From assembly GCA_023398955.1 (NCBI GenBank), contig JAEWRL010000122.1, positions 1 through 64,000 of the forward strand: 64,000 nt of DNA, given 5' to 3'. A program made the translations under genes and the position numbers. Positions 1 to 9,200 of the stretch are shown here, one piece after another. Each line of letters opens with the position of its first letter. The first letter of the stretch is position 1. Source of the stretch: Pseudomonadota bacterium. GTDB taxonomy: Bacteria; Myxococcota_A; Polyangia; Polyangiales; Polyangiaceae. Under the pieces are notes generated by a model. That model searched no databases. It saw only the letters and a list, made by a program, of their open reading frames with translations, and was not told the DNA's origin.

Positions 1-399
1 CATCCGCACAATGGTGCTCCCGCAGATGCTGACGGCTGAGAACTGAAAGCTGATTGCCTGCACCAGTCGGCAACAGCCATCCAAGTCTTGCCAACCCCGC
101 CATCAATCTGCCCGGTAAGGGACTAAATGAGTGAGCGCAATGCTCGGTCGCTTCTTTCCCAGCCCCTGGCGGGGCGAGGGCTGGGAAGGAAGCTCGAAGG
201 CCGTCGTGTACTCGGACCCATTCTTGTTGTTATCGAGGGGTCTTTGCCAAGGCCCCTTCCCCGCGCTTCGCGCGAGGCCTCCAACCCGAAGATGCTCGCG
301 CCAGCGCCGAGGCGCTCGACGCTGGCGCTCGCCCACTTGGCGCGGCGGAGCGGGAGCCGAGGGCTACATTGGTAAACAGCGTCGAACCGGGACTGAGGT
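1..399. other. Left-edge intergenic region, no supported gene
   Basis: No convincing gene is seen here. Open frames on both strands overlap each other and lack protein-like composition. The region carries one copy of a dispersed hairpin element (see 128-186) and then GC-rich sequence running up to the end of the minus-strand gene that stops at 400. Confidence 0.5.
128..186. repeat. Dispersed hairpin element, copy 1
   Basis: A 59-bp stretch aligns without gaps to 10741-10799 with about 10 differences. Both copies share the core CTCGGTCGCT and end in an inverted repeat. In this copy the stem is TTCCCAGCCCC (156-166) against GGGCTGGGAA (178-187), with a GGCGGGGCGA loop region. The second copy has a changed but still complementary stem (TTGCCCA/TGGGCAA), so the fold is conserved by compensating changes. 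It could be a small non-autonomous repeat or a terminator-like RNA hairpin. Confidence 0.6.
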
Positions 400-1050
400 T
401 CACAGCCTGAGACTGAACGCGACCTGGAGAGAGACGAGGCGAGGGGTCAGTCTTGTCTGCGCGTTGCAGGACGTCGTCGCGTCGCTCACGCGAACGCAGG
501 CGCGATCGACGAACAGCTGCAGAACGGTAGCGCTGGCGCCAATCCCGAAGGGGGCTACGAGCGTCCACAGGCTCCCTAGGGACGCGCCTGCCGCAACCGA
601 CCTCGACTCATACACGACCTCGGAAACCGAACCCTCTACCTCTCCGCTCAGGTACGAGTAGCCCCCGACCAGCGCGATACTGGGCTCGAAACGCCCTACA
701 CCCCCAAGCGGATAGAAGGTTGGTGCGAGCGCCAACGCGGCGAGCTGGCCCCGATGGTCCACCGATTCGTCAGCTCGCAAGGGCAGATCGGCCAGAAATG
801 CCATTGCATGCAGACCGAAGTGGCCGTCCATCCTCGGACCGCCCAGCAGGGTTACCGCGGGTCCGATCTCGAAGATGTCCGACCCCCGACCGAAGATCGA
901 GGCCGCTCCGACCCGAGCCTCCACATCCCAAGCGAGCCCGGGCGCAGAGCCTCGGGACACATCAGGTGGGTTCCCCGGTTCCCTCGCGAGGGCCGGCACG
1001 GCGAGGCAGACTTGGCCCGAGAGCACCAAGGCTACGAGGTGCTTCTTCAC
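400..1050 (-). CDS. Outer-membrane beta-barrel-like protein with signal peptide, function unknown
   Basis: A 216-residue protein beginning MKKHLVALVL with a classical signal peptide ending near ALAREP (about residue 23). The mature part alternates small, hydrophobic and aromatic residues with Gly turns and ends in AFSLRL, as is common for outer-membrane barrels; a single Cys pair (ACVRV..TSCNA) lies near the C-terminus. No named family was recognised. Its ATG overlaps the stop of the upstream endonuclease-like lipoprotein gene by four bases (ATGA at 1047-1050), so the two are translationally coupled and probably act together at the cell surface. The barrel assignment is inferred from composition only. 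Confidence 0.6.
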   Translation of the reverse strand: MKKHLVALVLSGQVCLAVPALAREPGNPPDVSRGSAPGLAWDVEARVGAASIFGRGSDIFEIGPAVTLLGGPRMDGHFGLHAMAFLADLPLRADESVDHRGQLAALALAPTFYPLGGVGRFEPSIALVGGYSYLSGEVEGSVSEVVYESRSVAAGASLGSLWTLVAPFGIGASATVLQLFVDRACVRVSDATTSCNAQTRLTPRLVSLQVAFSLRL

Positions 1051-2069
1051 TGGATCTCGCTATCGAGGCTGCAGTCGACAGCGTAATGGTCGATGCGCCC
1101 TACAGTCAGCTTCGTGAACTCGAACGCTTCATCCAGGCGCGGCTGGGCCCACACGTGGCAGCGTCCCCGCCCGAAATCCGTGACGATGCGGTCCAGTGAG
1201 GCGTCTTGACCGAAGCTCGTCCGGTCGAGTCGGCAGTCCTCCGCGTAACCCGAGTGGTCACGGAACCGTCGGTTCGCGCCGACCCAGTCCGCCCACAGAG
1301 CCGTCGCGGCGACATCCGCGAGCCGCGAGGGGTCAAAATTCCAATCGCCTCCCATGATGGTAGGCAGGTCGTCCGCCATCGCGAAGGCCTGCTCCAGCTG
1401 CCGGCTGCGGCAGATCTCACCGATGGCCGTCGGGTGGACGTGGATGAGCCGAATCGCGCCATATTTCGGAGTGTCGACAACGACAGTCGAGATGCTCGAC
1501 TCGGAGTCACACTCAGTGCTCTTTCCGTCACAATCCCCCGCCAGATAGTCGCACGCGGGGCCGGGGAGGCTCGCCGTCTGCGCTTTGTCCAGGCCGAACC
1601 CGCGCAGTGGCACTCCACGAATCGACCCGAAGGAGGCCCTCACACCGATGCACTCCACGTGCTGGTTCGCGTCACAGACGACGGTGTACTCGCCGCCGAG
1701 CAGCCGCTTCGCGGGGGCGTCTCGCCGAGTCAAGCCATGACAGGCTCGCTCTGGCTCGAACGCCTCGGAGGTCCTCTCACACCGAGGGGGGGCGAGCACC
1801 TCCTGCAGAAACACGATGTCAGCCTCGAGCATGCGAATCCGTTCCCCCACGTGGTCTTCGTAGGCCCGATCGCGAATGCGCAGTGCGTGGGGACCAGACC
1901 CAGAGTTATTGCCGATGTTGTACGTCAGCACCCGAAGGTCGCCTTCGCCCTCCACCTCGCTCGGCTGCGAACACTCGGCCTCCAGTCGTGCGCAGGCGCT
2001 CAGGACCATGAGCACGCACCCTGCCGCTAGGGTACGGGCGTGCTCCAACGGCGATGGGGGAAATATCAT
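1047..2069 (-). CDS. Endonuclease/exonuclease/phosphatase-fold lipoprotein
   Basis: A 340-residue protein of the EEP (DNase I-like) superfamily. The start chosen is MIFPPSPLEH at 2069, which puts a short hydrophobic segment before the lipobox LSAC (about residue 25), predicting a secreted lipoprotein; an upstream GTG/ATG-type extension to 2150 would spoil the signal. Family motifs visible are VLTYNIGN, DIVFLQEV (metal-binding Glu), the central GGDWNFDPSR (Asp/Asn pair) and C-terminal GRIDHYAVDC (catalytic Asp-His). Such enzymes cut nucleic acids or phospho(in)ositide/sphingolipid phosphodiesters; the substrate cannot be told from sequence. Many Cys residues suggest disulfides outside the cytoplasm. 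It is the first gene of a two-gene unit. Confidence 0.78.
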   Translation of the reverse strand: MIFPPSPLEHARTLAAGCVLMVLSACARLEAECSQPSEVEGEGDLRVLTYNIGNNSGSGPHALRIRDRAYEDHVGERIRMLEADIVFLQEVLAPPRCERTSEAFEPERACHGLTRRDAPAKRLLGGEYTVVCDANQHVECIGVRASFGSIRGVPLRGFGLDKAQTASLPGPACDYLAGDCDGKSTECDSESSISTVVVDTPKYGAIRLIHVHPTAIGEICRSRQLEQAFAMADDLPTIMGGDWNFDPSRLADVAATALWADWVGANRRFRDHSGYAEDCRLDRTSFGQDASLDRIVTDFGRGRCHVWAQPRLDEAFEFTKLTVGRIDHYAVDCSLDSEIQ

Positions 2070-2524
2070 TGGCCGGACCACGGCGATCCATCTCAACGAG
2101 ATCAATATGGTTCGAGTGCACGCGGCGTCGACTGCGGCATGTTGCCTCACTGACTGCAGCGGTGCGGTCAGAACCGCTCCTTACTCGGCGACATCGTGAC
2201 CATTCGGTTCGGAGAAGAGCTGGGAGCAGGCGGTAGGCACGGCCGTCCGTCTTGTGACGTTGGTGACGAGAGCGGAAACGAAGTAGGCCGACCCCAGCAC
2301 GCAGCGCAGCCGGCTGAGCTTCTAGCTACTAGCGCTACATCCCAGACCACCCATGGCGGGATTAAGGCAGGCGTGGCCGCAACTCGAACGGGTTTCCCCT
2401 GGGATCTTGGCTCGGGTAGTATGTTGCGAGTCGAGAGGCGGCCAGGGCGACAGCGGAATCATTCGGAGCGTCTCCTCTGTCCGCATCCGTTCTTGAGCAA
2501 CACGCACAGCGACAGGAGTAAGCC
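2070..2524. other. Divergent intergenic region
   Basis: This 455-bp spacer separates the minus-strand lipoprotein unit from the plus-strand glycosidase and must hold both promoters. A clear Shine-Dalgarno, CAGGAGTAAGCC, ends it just before the ATG at 2525. No further gene or repeat was recognised. Confidence 0.5.
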
Positions 2525-5020
2525 ATGGCGGAGAGGCACGAGTGGATGTTCTACGAGCTGATGTGGCGCGCGCATGCCCTGGGGGCGGACTACCCGTTGC
2601 CCTGGTGGGTTCAGATGTATTTCCGTCACTGGCTCGACAGCTACGATGGCGGGCTCTTCGACTCCAAGGAGACCGCATTCGCCGCCAACGCGAACTATCG
2701 CTACTGGAACATGGTGGGTGTGAAGAATCACCACCAGGAATGCCTGGTTGGCCAAGCCGGAGAGGTCGAGCCGGTCTACGACAACTACTGCGTCTCGTTC
2801 TTCGCTTTCGATGCGGTCACACGCCAACTCAGTTTCCCGCAGCGACCGAGCGACGGTCCGCTCGAGCAGCGGCTCTCAGGGGGATACCGCCCCGTCATCG
2901 AAACAACATGGGTCTCCTCCCTTGGCATCACCGTCAATCAGCGTGTCCTCGGGGTTGTCCTTTCGAATCAGAAGGACGTCGCCCTCAATCGGCTCAAGGT
3001 AACCCGCGGCCCAGGCGTGGCCGCGAGCCCCAACCAGTACGTTGGCATTGCCGTCCTGCCGTGGGGACCGACAGGGTTCCAGCGACGCGATCGGGCAGGA
3101 CGCGACCTCATGCAACGTCGCCTCACCCGCCTCCGACGCGTCACGCCCACGCAGCTACGAGTCAACGACGTGAATATCGGTCCCGTCTTCAGCGCAGAGC
3201 CGGCGGCGTTTGGGATCTACGGGAATGGGGACGCTTGGGATGATCCCGAGCACTACCTGCGCCACGGCCCCTTCGAAGCCCTTCGGAGCCAGGGACTTGC
3301 AGGCTTGAACGGGTGGACCTTGGCAACGGACTACGTCGCGGGCATGTGTACTGCGGTCTTCCTCTTTCCCGTTCCCGCTGCCGGGCGCGAGCTCGACGTG
3401 ATCCTGCCGGTGGATGATTTCGCCAGCGCCGACGACGTTGCAGCGATCATGGCTGCGTCTCCTGCGGACCTGGAGAGCTCGTCGCTGACCTTCTGGGACG
3501 CGAAGCTCAACTCCCAAGGCCTGCAGCTGACGCTATCCGGTCCCGCTGCCCACCTCACCGACCTGTATCGCGTGTGTCGCGCGAATATCCTCATCCTCTC
3601 TGACGACGGCGAGATCCACCCGGGGCCAACAATCTACGATAGCTTCTGGGTTCGGGACTCCTCGATCGAGGGAGTGGCGGCAGCACTCGCTGGAGACACG
3701 AACCTCGCCCGCCGCCAGTTCGGGATGAAGTACCCAGGGAGGTTCAACACAGGCAGCGGGTGGATTGGGCCCGTGCGTGAGTACGGGCTCTTCGCAGGGG
3801 AGCACGAGAAGGAAGGCTGGGAGTGGGACGCCAACGGACAGGTGCTCTGGGCCGTCGGGCGCTTCGATCGGATCACGCGCGACGGATTTGGCGCCGGCAT
3901 GTTCCACCCCTACCTGCTCGAGGGAGCGCGCTGGTTGCGGGACAACCGCGACAAGTACGGGCTGCTGCACCGCGGTTGGAGCGCAGAGCACATCGGAGGC
4001 CGGGACACGCCGCACTACTGGGACGACATGTGGGCCATGGCCGGCCTCTGGGAAGCCGCTCGCGTGGCGGAGCGCTACGGGCACGGGGAAGCCTCCGAGA
4101 TTTGGAGCATTTACGACCAGCTCCGACAGGCCACGAGGGACTCGATCCACTGGGTTCTCCGTCAGCAACAGCAGCGTGGCTTTTGGGAGACGTTCATTCC
4201 AACAGGCCCCGCCGATGTTGGGCGCCTTGATTCGACAATGGTTGGTACGCTCGCGTACTTTCATCCCTGCAGGCTCTACATGGGAGCGAAGCTGGGTGGG
4301 CACGTCGACTGGGCCGCGCGCATGACGCTGGAGACAATCTGGAGCCATTTCGTCGATGGGGGGGTTGCCCACGAGTCGGCGTGGAGGGCTTACGGGCCCT
4401 ATCTCACGCTGCAGCTTGCTCATTGCTTCCTCCTGCTGGGTGACGTTGGCCGAATGGATCAGCTGCTCCTCTGGAGCGTGGGCAACGCCGGCTACGCGCG
4501 GGTGTCCCGGGCGCCCACGGACCTCACTTCGACATGGCAGGTGACGCAGGGGGTCTGGAACGAACAGCACTGCTATCCTGTCGCCAATGACTTCGCTCCC
4601 GGCTCCATGCGAGACTGGTGGTACATGGGAGACATTCCCCATGGCTGGGCCTGCGCCGAGCTGCTCCTGCTCGTCCGCGACATTCTCTGCTTCGAAGCTG
4701 CGGAGGATAGTGCCGATCCTCACATCTACATTGCCGCGGGGGTTCTCCCGCATTGGGTTCCAGTGGGCTCCAGCTGCACCGTCGCGCAGGCCCCGACGAT
4801 CTTCGGAGAGCCATTCGGGTATCGGCTGAGCCACCCTACTGCGGGCACGCTCGTCCTCGAGATTACTGAGGCACCGTCAGGAGTCAGCTACCGCTATCCG
4901 TGCCTCTTCGGCACCGCCGTCTCCTCCGTCGACGCATCGGGAAGCGGACCCCCTACCATTGCAGGGAAGACCATCGTGCTTCCCTCGGGTGCGCAGCGAA
5001 TTCGGATTCAGTACACGTAG
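2525..5020 (+). CDS. Six-hairpin glycosidase-like protein
   Basis: An 831-residue protein with no signal peptide, so probably cytoplasmic. Residues about 1-320 look like a beta-rich N-terminal domain; about 340-770 have the composition of an (alpha/alpha)6 six-hairpin glycosidase of the GH15/amylo-glucosidase type, with FWVRDSS near 373, a Trp/Glu-rich stretch HEKEGWEWDANGQ near 428 and PHYWDDMWAMAGL near 495. The last 60 residues look like a beta-sandwich cap. The closest picture is an amylo-alpha-1,6-glucosidase or glucoamylase-like hydrolase; substrate and exact GH family are unknown. The start is well supported by CAGGAG seven bases upstream. It stands alone, but the window holds four other sugar-active enzymes. 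Confidence 0.7.
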   Translation: MAERHEWMFYELMWRAHALGADYPLPWWVQMYFRHWLDSYDGGLFDSKETAFAANANYRYWNMVGVKNHHQECLVGQAGEVEPVYDNYCVSFFAFDAVTRQLSFPQRPSDGPLEQRLSGGYRPVIETTWVSSLGITVNQRVLGVVLSNQKDVALNRLKVTRGPGVAASPNQYVGIAVLPWGPTGFQRRDRAGRDLMQRRLTRLRRVTPTQLRVNDVNIGPVFSAEPAAFGIYGNGDAWDDPEHYLRHGPFEALRSQGLAGLNGWTLATDYVAGMCTAVFLFPVPAAGRELDVILPVDDFASADDVAAIMAASPADLESSSLTFWDAKLNSQGLQLTLSGPAAHLTDLYRVCRANILILSDDGEIHPGPTIYDSFWVRDSSIEGVAAALAGDTNLARRQFGMKYPGRFNTGSGWIGPVREYGLFAGEHEKEGWEWDANGQVLWAVGRFDRITRDGFGAGMFHPYLLEGARWLRDNRDKYGLLHRGWSAEHIGGRDTPHYWDDMWAMAGLWEAARVAERYGHGEASEIWSIYDQLRQATRDSIHWVLRQQQQRGFWETFIPTGPADVGRLDSTMVGTLAYFHPCRLYMGAKLGGHVDWAARMTLETIWSHFVDGGVAHESAWRAYGPYLTLQLAHCFLLLGDVGRMDQLLLWSVGNAGYARVSRAPTDLTSTWQVTQGVWNEQHCYPVANDFAPGSMRDWWYMGDIPHGWACAELLLLVRDILCFEAAEDSADPHIYIAAGVLPHWVPVGSSCTVAQAPTIFGEPFGYRLSHPTAGTLVLEITEAPSGVSYRYPCLFGTAVSSVDASGSGPPTIAGKTIVLPSGAQRIRIQYT

Positions 5021-6070
5021 ACGCGCACGGATCAGAGCTCCACCGCTGGAGCCAACCTCCGGCAGGCGTGCCAGACCGTGTTCTCAACTGGTTCTCGCGC
5101 GGCCCCCCAGCCAGGACTGGAGAGAGGGTTTCGCGGGAGCTCCAAATCGCTTTCGGCAGCGCCTCCCTCTTAACGAAGATGACGCACTCCGGGAGAGGGC
5201 ACACCGAAGTGCGCCCCCGCGCCGCTGAGGTCTGCCACACGACAGTGGCGGCGAGGCGAGCTTGGCATCACGCGAGAGCTAGAGCCTTCCATCGCCTGGA
5301 ACGGCGGAAAATCGTCCCGGGCGCGCGAAACTCCCTTCGGAGTCTGCCGATCATCGCCCGAACACCATGCAACCTAATCCTTCACTGAAGCGTATACTCT
5401 GAATAATGAGGGGCGTGCCCCAATCTAACCCGGGCATGAGGGTTCAGAGGGACTGGGGATGGCGAATATTCACACGGCACCAGCTGAGCTCGGCACGGCG
5501 ACGGCCCCTTCAGCCGGCACATACAGTCAGAGCTGGCTCAGGGCACCCCATAACCTCGTCCCGCGTCCGGCGCAGCATCTCCAACAGTCCAAGACAGTGA
5601 CTGAACTGCCTGATGCAAGGCGCCACCCACCTGTTGCTCAGGCCGTGGTGGCGCTACAGCGAGCGACCTCGTCGTCCGTTACAGCGACCTCGTCGTCCGT
5701 TACAGCAACCTCGCCGTCCGTTACAGCGACCTGGCCGTCCGTTACAGCGACCTCGCCGTCCGTTACAGCGACCTCGCCGTCCGTTACAGCGACCTCGTCG
5801 TCCGTTACAGCGACCTCGCCGTCCGTTACAGCGACCTCGCCGTCCGTTACAGCGACCTCGCCGTCCGTTACATCATGTCCGGCCGCCCGCCATACGGGCG
5901 CGTGCCGGGCGCGCAACGATCGCAACACCCCGCCCCCGGGCTCCCCGCGCAGCTGTCGCGGGAGCCTCGGTCTCATCCATGAACAGGTCCCCGAGGTTGC
6001 CGCGCAGGGCGGGCGCACAACCGGAGGGATACAACAGCCGAGATACACACAATAAGAAAGGGGAAACCCC
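5021..6070. other. Long intergenic region containing a minisatellite
   Basis: About 1 kb with no convincing gene. Open frames across 5459-6089 on both strands exist only because the 21-bp repeat at 5663-5872 has a length divisible by three and lacks stops. The region ends with a strong AAGAAAGG ribosome-binding site for the gene at 6071. Confidence 0.55.
5663..5872. repeat. 21-bp tandem repeat (minisatellite), ten units
   Basis: Ten consecutive 21-bp units begin at 5663, 5684, 5705 and so on to 5852. The unit is GCGACCTCGYCGTCCGTTAC followed by A, with single-base variants at the Y position (C or T), one GCAACCTCG unit and one CTGG unit. Variation is confined to a few positions, so the array is recent or kept homogenised. 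It is open in several frames (for example SVTATSS/SVTATSP on plus and VTDGEVA/VTDDEVA on minus) but has no good start or codon signature for either. Confidence 0.9.
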
Positions 6071-6943
6071 ATGGAAAGCGCGACACTGAGAAAATGGGAA
6101 GCTGCTGCCCGGGCACTCGAGGAGGATCCCGGGTCTCCACGGATGCCGTTGCACGTTCTACTCGGGGAGGCTGTCGACGTGGCCCGATTCTTCCAGTCCT
6201 ACTACGAAACGGAGGTGGGTCCGGGCAACATCGAGGCCCGACCGGGCCTCGAGCAGGCGGTCAGCGGGGGTCAGTTCCGCGAGGAGCTTGGACAGGAGAT
6301 CCTCGAGCTACAAGAGGCAACTCAAGTGGCACAGACGGCCTATCTGTTGACTGTCTCGCGCCCCGAGTCGCCCATGGACCGGGCCCAGTTCGTCCTTGGT
6401 GAGCTTCGAGCCGCGCTCGAGTTCATCTTCGACGACGGCGTGGACGACGAGGACGACGTCCGCGTCGAGCGTCTGGCCCAGGCGCATGCCAATGCCTTGT
6501 CCCAGGACGCCGTGGCCTTGGCTCTCGAGGACTATGCCGGGCTGGCGGAGATGCACCGCGAGCGCATCGCCGAGCTCGGTGCCTTCGAGATTGGCATGAT
6601 CCAAGAGGCCCGGGAGCTCGCCGCCAACCTCCGAGCCCTATCCGCGGAGAGGCTCGCCGGCACGGTGAACGACGAGCAGCGGCGCGCCCTCGATTTGCGT
6701 AATCGGCTGGCCGCGCTGCTCCATCAGCGCATGCAGCTGGTCCGCGCCGCCGCACGCTACGTGTTCCGTCACCACCCTGACATCGCGAAGAGGGCCACGA
6801 GCGCCTATCAGCGGCAGCGCACCGCCCGCCACCGGCATGCGGCCGCGGCGGATGCGGAGGGGGAAACGAATGAGAGTGCAACGCCCGTGACGGAACAAGA
6901 ACCCGCGTCGGGTTCCGGTGAGCTGTCGGAGAGCACGCTCTAG
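6071..6943 (+). CDS. Helical protein of unknown function
   Basis: A 290-residue protein without signal peptide or membrane segments. It is almost wholly alpha-helical in composition, with Glu/Ala/Leu/Arg-rich stretches typical of a helical bundle or coiled coil (residues about 60-240), an acidic patch DDGVDDEDDV near 120, a basic run near 240 (RHHPDIAKRATSAYQRQRT) and an acidic, disordered tail. No catalytic motif or named family was recognised. The start has a clear Shine-Dalgarno; the leader GGGG-AAA-CCCC (6060-6070) could form a small hairpin right at the start codon. It follows the minisatellite and stands alone. Confidence 0.7.
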   Translation: MESATLRKWEAAARALEEDPGSPRMPLHVLLGEAVDVARFFQSYYETEVGPGNIEARPGLEQAVSGGQFREELGQEILELQEATQVAQTAYLLTVSRPESPMDRAQFVLGELRAALEFIFDDGVDDEDDVRVERLAQAHANALSQDAVALALEDYAGLAEMHRERIAELGAFEIGMIQEARELAANLRALSAERLAGTVNDEQRRALDLRNRLAALLHQRMQLVRAAARYVFRHHPDIAKRATSAYQRQRTARHRHAAAADAEGETNESATPVTEQEPASGSGELSESTL

Positions 6944-7093
6944 ACCTGCCCTCCCTTGGCTTCTGTCCGGGAGGCCCAAAGGATGACAATGGGCTCGAGG
7001 CGGGCGCGGAGCGCAAGCCCGAGGACGCATGAAGAGGACGGGAATATCGAGACGGGGGTCCGCTGCCCGCTAGAGCGCCGGACCCCCGCGCCA

Positions 7094-8809
7094 TCAAGCG
7101 TCGACCCTTCGGATATAAGGTCCAAGCACCATGTCTTTGTAGGAGCATCCAGCGGGGACGACTGGGTACACCGCTTCATCGATGTCCGTTCGTGCCTCGA
7201 GCAGCGCAGGCCCGGTCGCATCGAGGAACTCGCGAAGCGCTCGAGCCAGCTCGGTGCGGCGCGTGATGCGACGACTGTGGCTGAAGCCCAGGGTGCGCGC
7301 GACGACGGAGAAATCAGCGTCAAAGTCCCGGGTGGTGGCGGAGTGCCGGCCGCCGTAGGCGCTGTTCTCCAGGTTGCGCACCATGCCATCGCTGAGGTTG
7401 TTCAAGAGGAGGACCTTGATGGGCAGGCGCTGCGAGCCAATCGTGTAGAGCTCACCCAGGTTCATGCGCAGGCTGCCATCGCCGTCGATGACCAGGACCA
7501 TCGCGTCGGGCTGCGCGAAGTGGGCTCCCACAGCGGTCGGCAAGCCAAACCCCATGGTGCCGAAGCTGCCAGAGGTCAGGAAGCGCCGGGGAGTCTTCAT
7601 CCGCAGCCGCTGAGCCGCGAGCATCTGATGATTCCCGACGCCCGTCGTGACGATGGCCTCCGCTGGCAGGAGCTCGTCCAGATGCGCGATGATCTCCGCC
7701 TGCTGGAGCGCCTCGGCGGTGCGGTTGTAGTCGAGGGGCCACTGACGCTTGACTGTCACGCACTGCTGCCGCCACTCGTCGATGGATAGATGAATGTCGT
7801 GCGCCTCGGCATAGTCGCTCAACTCGTCGAGCAGGACGGCGGCATCCCCGATGAGGGAGAACCCGGGCGCTCGCTCCTCGCGGATCTGGCGAACCTTGGC
7901 GGGGTTGATGTCGATGTAGGCGATGGTGGCCTGGATGGCAAAGCCAACTTTGTCAGCCACTCGATCGTCCCACCTGACGCCGATGGCGAAGAAGAAGTCG
8001 TTCTCCTGTATGACCATGTTCGGACAAGGGGCACCGAACATACCGAGCATACCGAGAGCCTCCGGGCTGGTCTCGTCGATGACGCCCTTGCCCATGAGGG
8101 TGTTCACCACTGGGATCCGGAACCGCTCGTTGAAACGCCGGATTGCCCGGCTGCCCTCGGGGTTGCTCAGGCCTCCCCCAAGGTACAAAAGTGGCCGTTT
8201 GGCCCCGGAAAGAAGCTCGAAGAACCGGCGGCGCTGCTCGGGAGAGAGGTGGGTCTCGTCCTTGTAGACTTCCTCGAAGAAGGCACGGTCCTTCCCTCGG
8301 TAGCTCGAGCTCTCCCGCTGGAGATCGATGGGGAGGTCGATGACAACGGGGCCCGGCTTGCCAGCCTGCGCGAGCGCCCAAGCGTCCTTGACCGCGGTTT
8401 CGATCTCGTCGACGCTCCCGACGGCCACGACCCGCTTGGCGGTCGAGCCAAAGACGCGGCTCACGGCAATGTGCTGGAACGAGTCGGTCCCGATCTTGCG
8501 CTTGGGAACCTGCCCAGCAATGACGAGCAACGGGACGGAGTCCGCGAAGGCATCCGCCACGGCCGTCAGGGTGTTGGTGATGGCTGGGCCCGAGGTCACG
8601 ATCGCCACCCCGACCCCTCCCCCAGCACGAGAGAACCCGGCAGCCGCGAACGCCGCCGACTGTTCGTTGGCGCTGACGAGGATGCGAACCCCCTGCCGCG
8701 CAAGCTCATCCATCACCGGTAGGATGGCTGCACCCGTGTAGCCGAAAACCCGCTGAACCCCGAGGTCCTTCAAGCTCCGCACGAGGATGTCTGCTCCACT
8801 CATTGCCAT
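7094..8809 (-). CDS. ilvB: Acetolactate synthase-like thiamine-diphosphate enzyme (large subunit)
   Basis: A ThDP-dependent enzyme of the acetohydroxyacid synthase large-subunit family, which condenses pyruvate with pyruvate or 2-oxobutyrate in branched-chain amino-acid synthesis. The start chosen is MAMSGADILV at 8809 (571 residues), preceded by AGGTGAG; an in-frame ATG at 8875 would add 22 residues. Visible features are the catalytic Glu in SANEQSAAF (Glu49), the middle FAD-like domain, and the cofactor site VIDGDGSLRMN followed by LLLNN. The Pro-Gly-Gly of the usual GYPGGAV motif is changed to GYTGAAI. No small regulatory subunit gene is adjacent, so it may be a catabolic or specialised synthase rather than the biosynthetic one. 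Confidence 0.82.
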   Translation of the reverse strand: MAMSGADILVRSLKDLGVQRVFGYTGAAILPVMDELARQGVRILVSANEQSAAFAAAGFSRAGGGVGVAIVTSGPAITNTLTAVADAFADSVPLLVIAGQVPKRKIGTDSFQHIAVSRVFGSTAKRVVAVGSVDEIETAVKDAWALAQAGKPGPVVIDLPIDLQRESSSYRGKDRAFFEEVYKDETHLSPEQRRRFFELLSGAKRPLLYLGGGLSNPEGSRAIRRFNERFRIPVVNTLMGKGVIDETSPEALGMLGMFGAPCPNMVIQENDFFFAIGVRWDDRVADKVGFAIQATIAYIDINPAKVRQIREERAPGFSLIGDAAVLLDELSDYAEAHDIHLSIDEWRQQCVTVKRQWPLDYNRTAEALQQAEIIAHLDELLPAEAIVTTGVGNHQMLAAQRLRMKTPRRFLTSGSFGTMGFGLPTAVGAHFAQPDAMVLVIDGDGSLRMNLGELYTIGSQRLPIKVLLLNNLSDGMVRNLENSAYGGRHSATTRDFDADFSVVARTLGFSHSRRITRRTELARALREFLDATGPALLEARTDIDEAVYPVVPAGCSYKDMVLGPYIRRVDA

Positions 8810-9200
8810 CTGGCTCACCTGTTCCTTTGATACCGATACGCTGTTCACTGCACAAAACGTCGAAACCCCCGACACTCGTTCGAGTGCGGGGGCTGGCTAG
8901 GCAGGGGGGGATGGGGCTAGGTCAGTACCGCACTCGCTCCGGGAGATACGACTACCGCTACAACCAGCCCGCTCACGCGCGCGCGCCCAACCTGCCGACC
9001 GAAGCCTTCCTCGGTCCCTCCACTGGGCAGCCGCGCGTCCAAGAGACTCATGTGGGGCCTATGCTACCCATGAATCCGCAGGGGTCAAGCTTTGCTACGC
9101 TGGCGTTGATGGGGACGCCGGACGAGCCCGCGGGGCCAGGAGCCTCGAGGCTCGGGATTACCGAGGCCTACGGGCGGCACTTTGGAAAGCGGCAACCCCG
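8810..9200. other. Divergent intergenic region
   Basis: This gap lies between the minus-strand acetolactate-synthase-like gene and the plus-strand antiporter. No gene, hairpin or repeat was recognised; promoters for both neighbours must lie here. Confidence 0.4.

Noticed and set aside
3533..4834. 433-codon minus-strand frame opposite the glycosidase
   Set aside because: Antisense shadow; the plus strand encodes a coherent glycosidase-like protein with a good ribosome-binding site.
5459..6089. Overlapping frames across the 21-bp repeat, including Ser/Thr-rich and VTDGEVA-repeat peptides
   Set aside because: They exist because the repeat unit is 21 bp and lacks stops; no ribosome-binding site, no sensible flanking sequence, and opposite strands are equally open.
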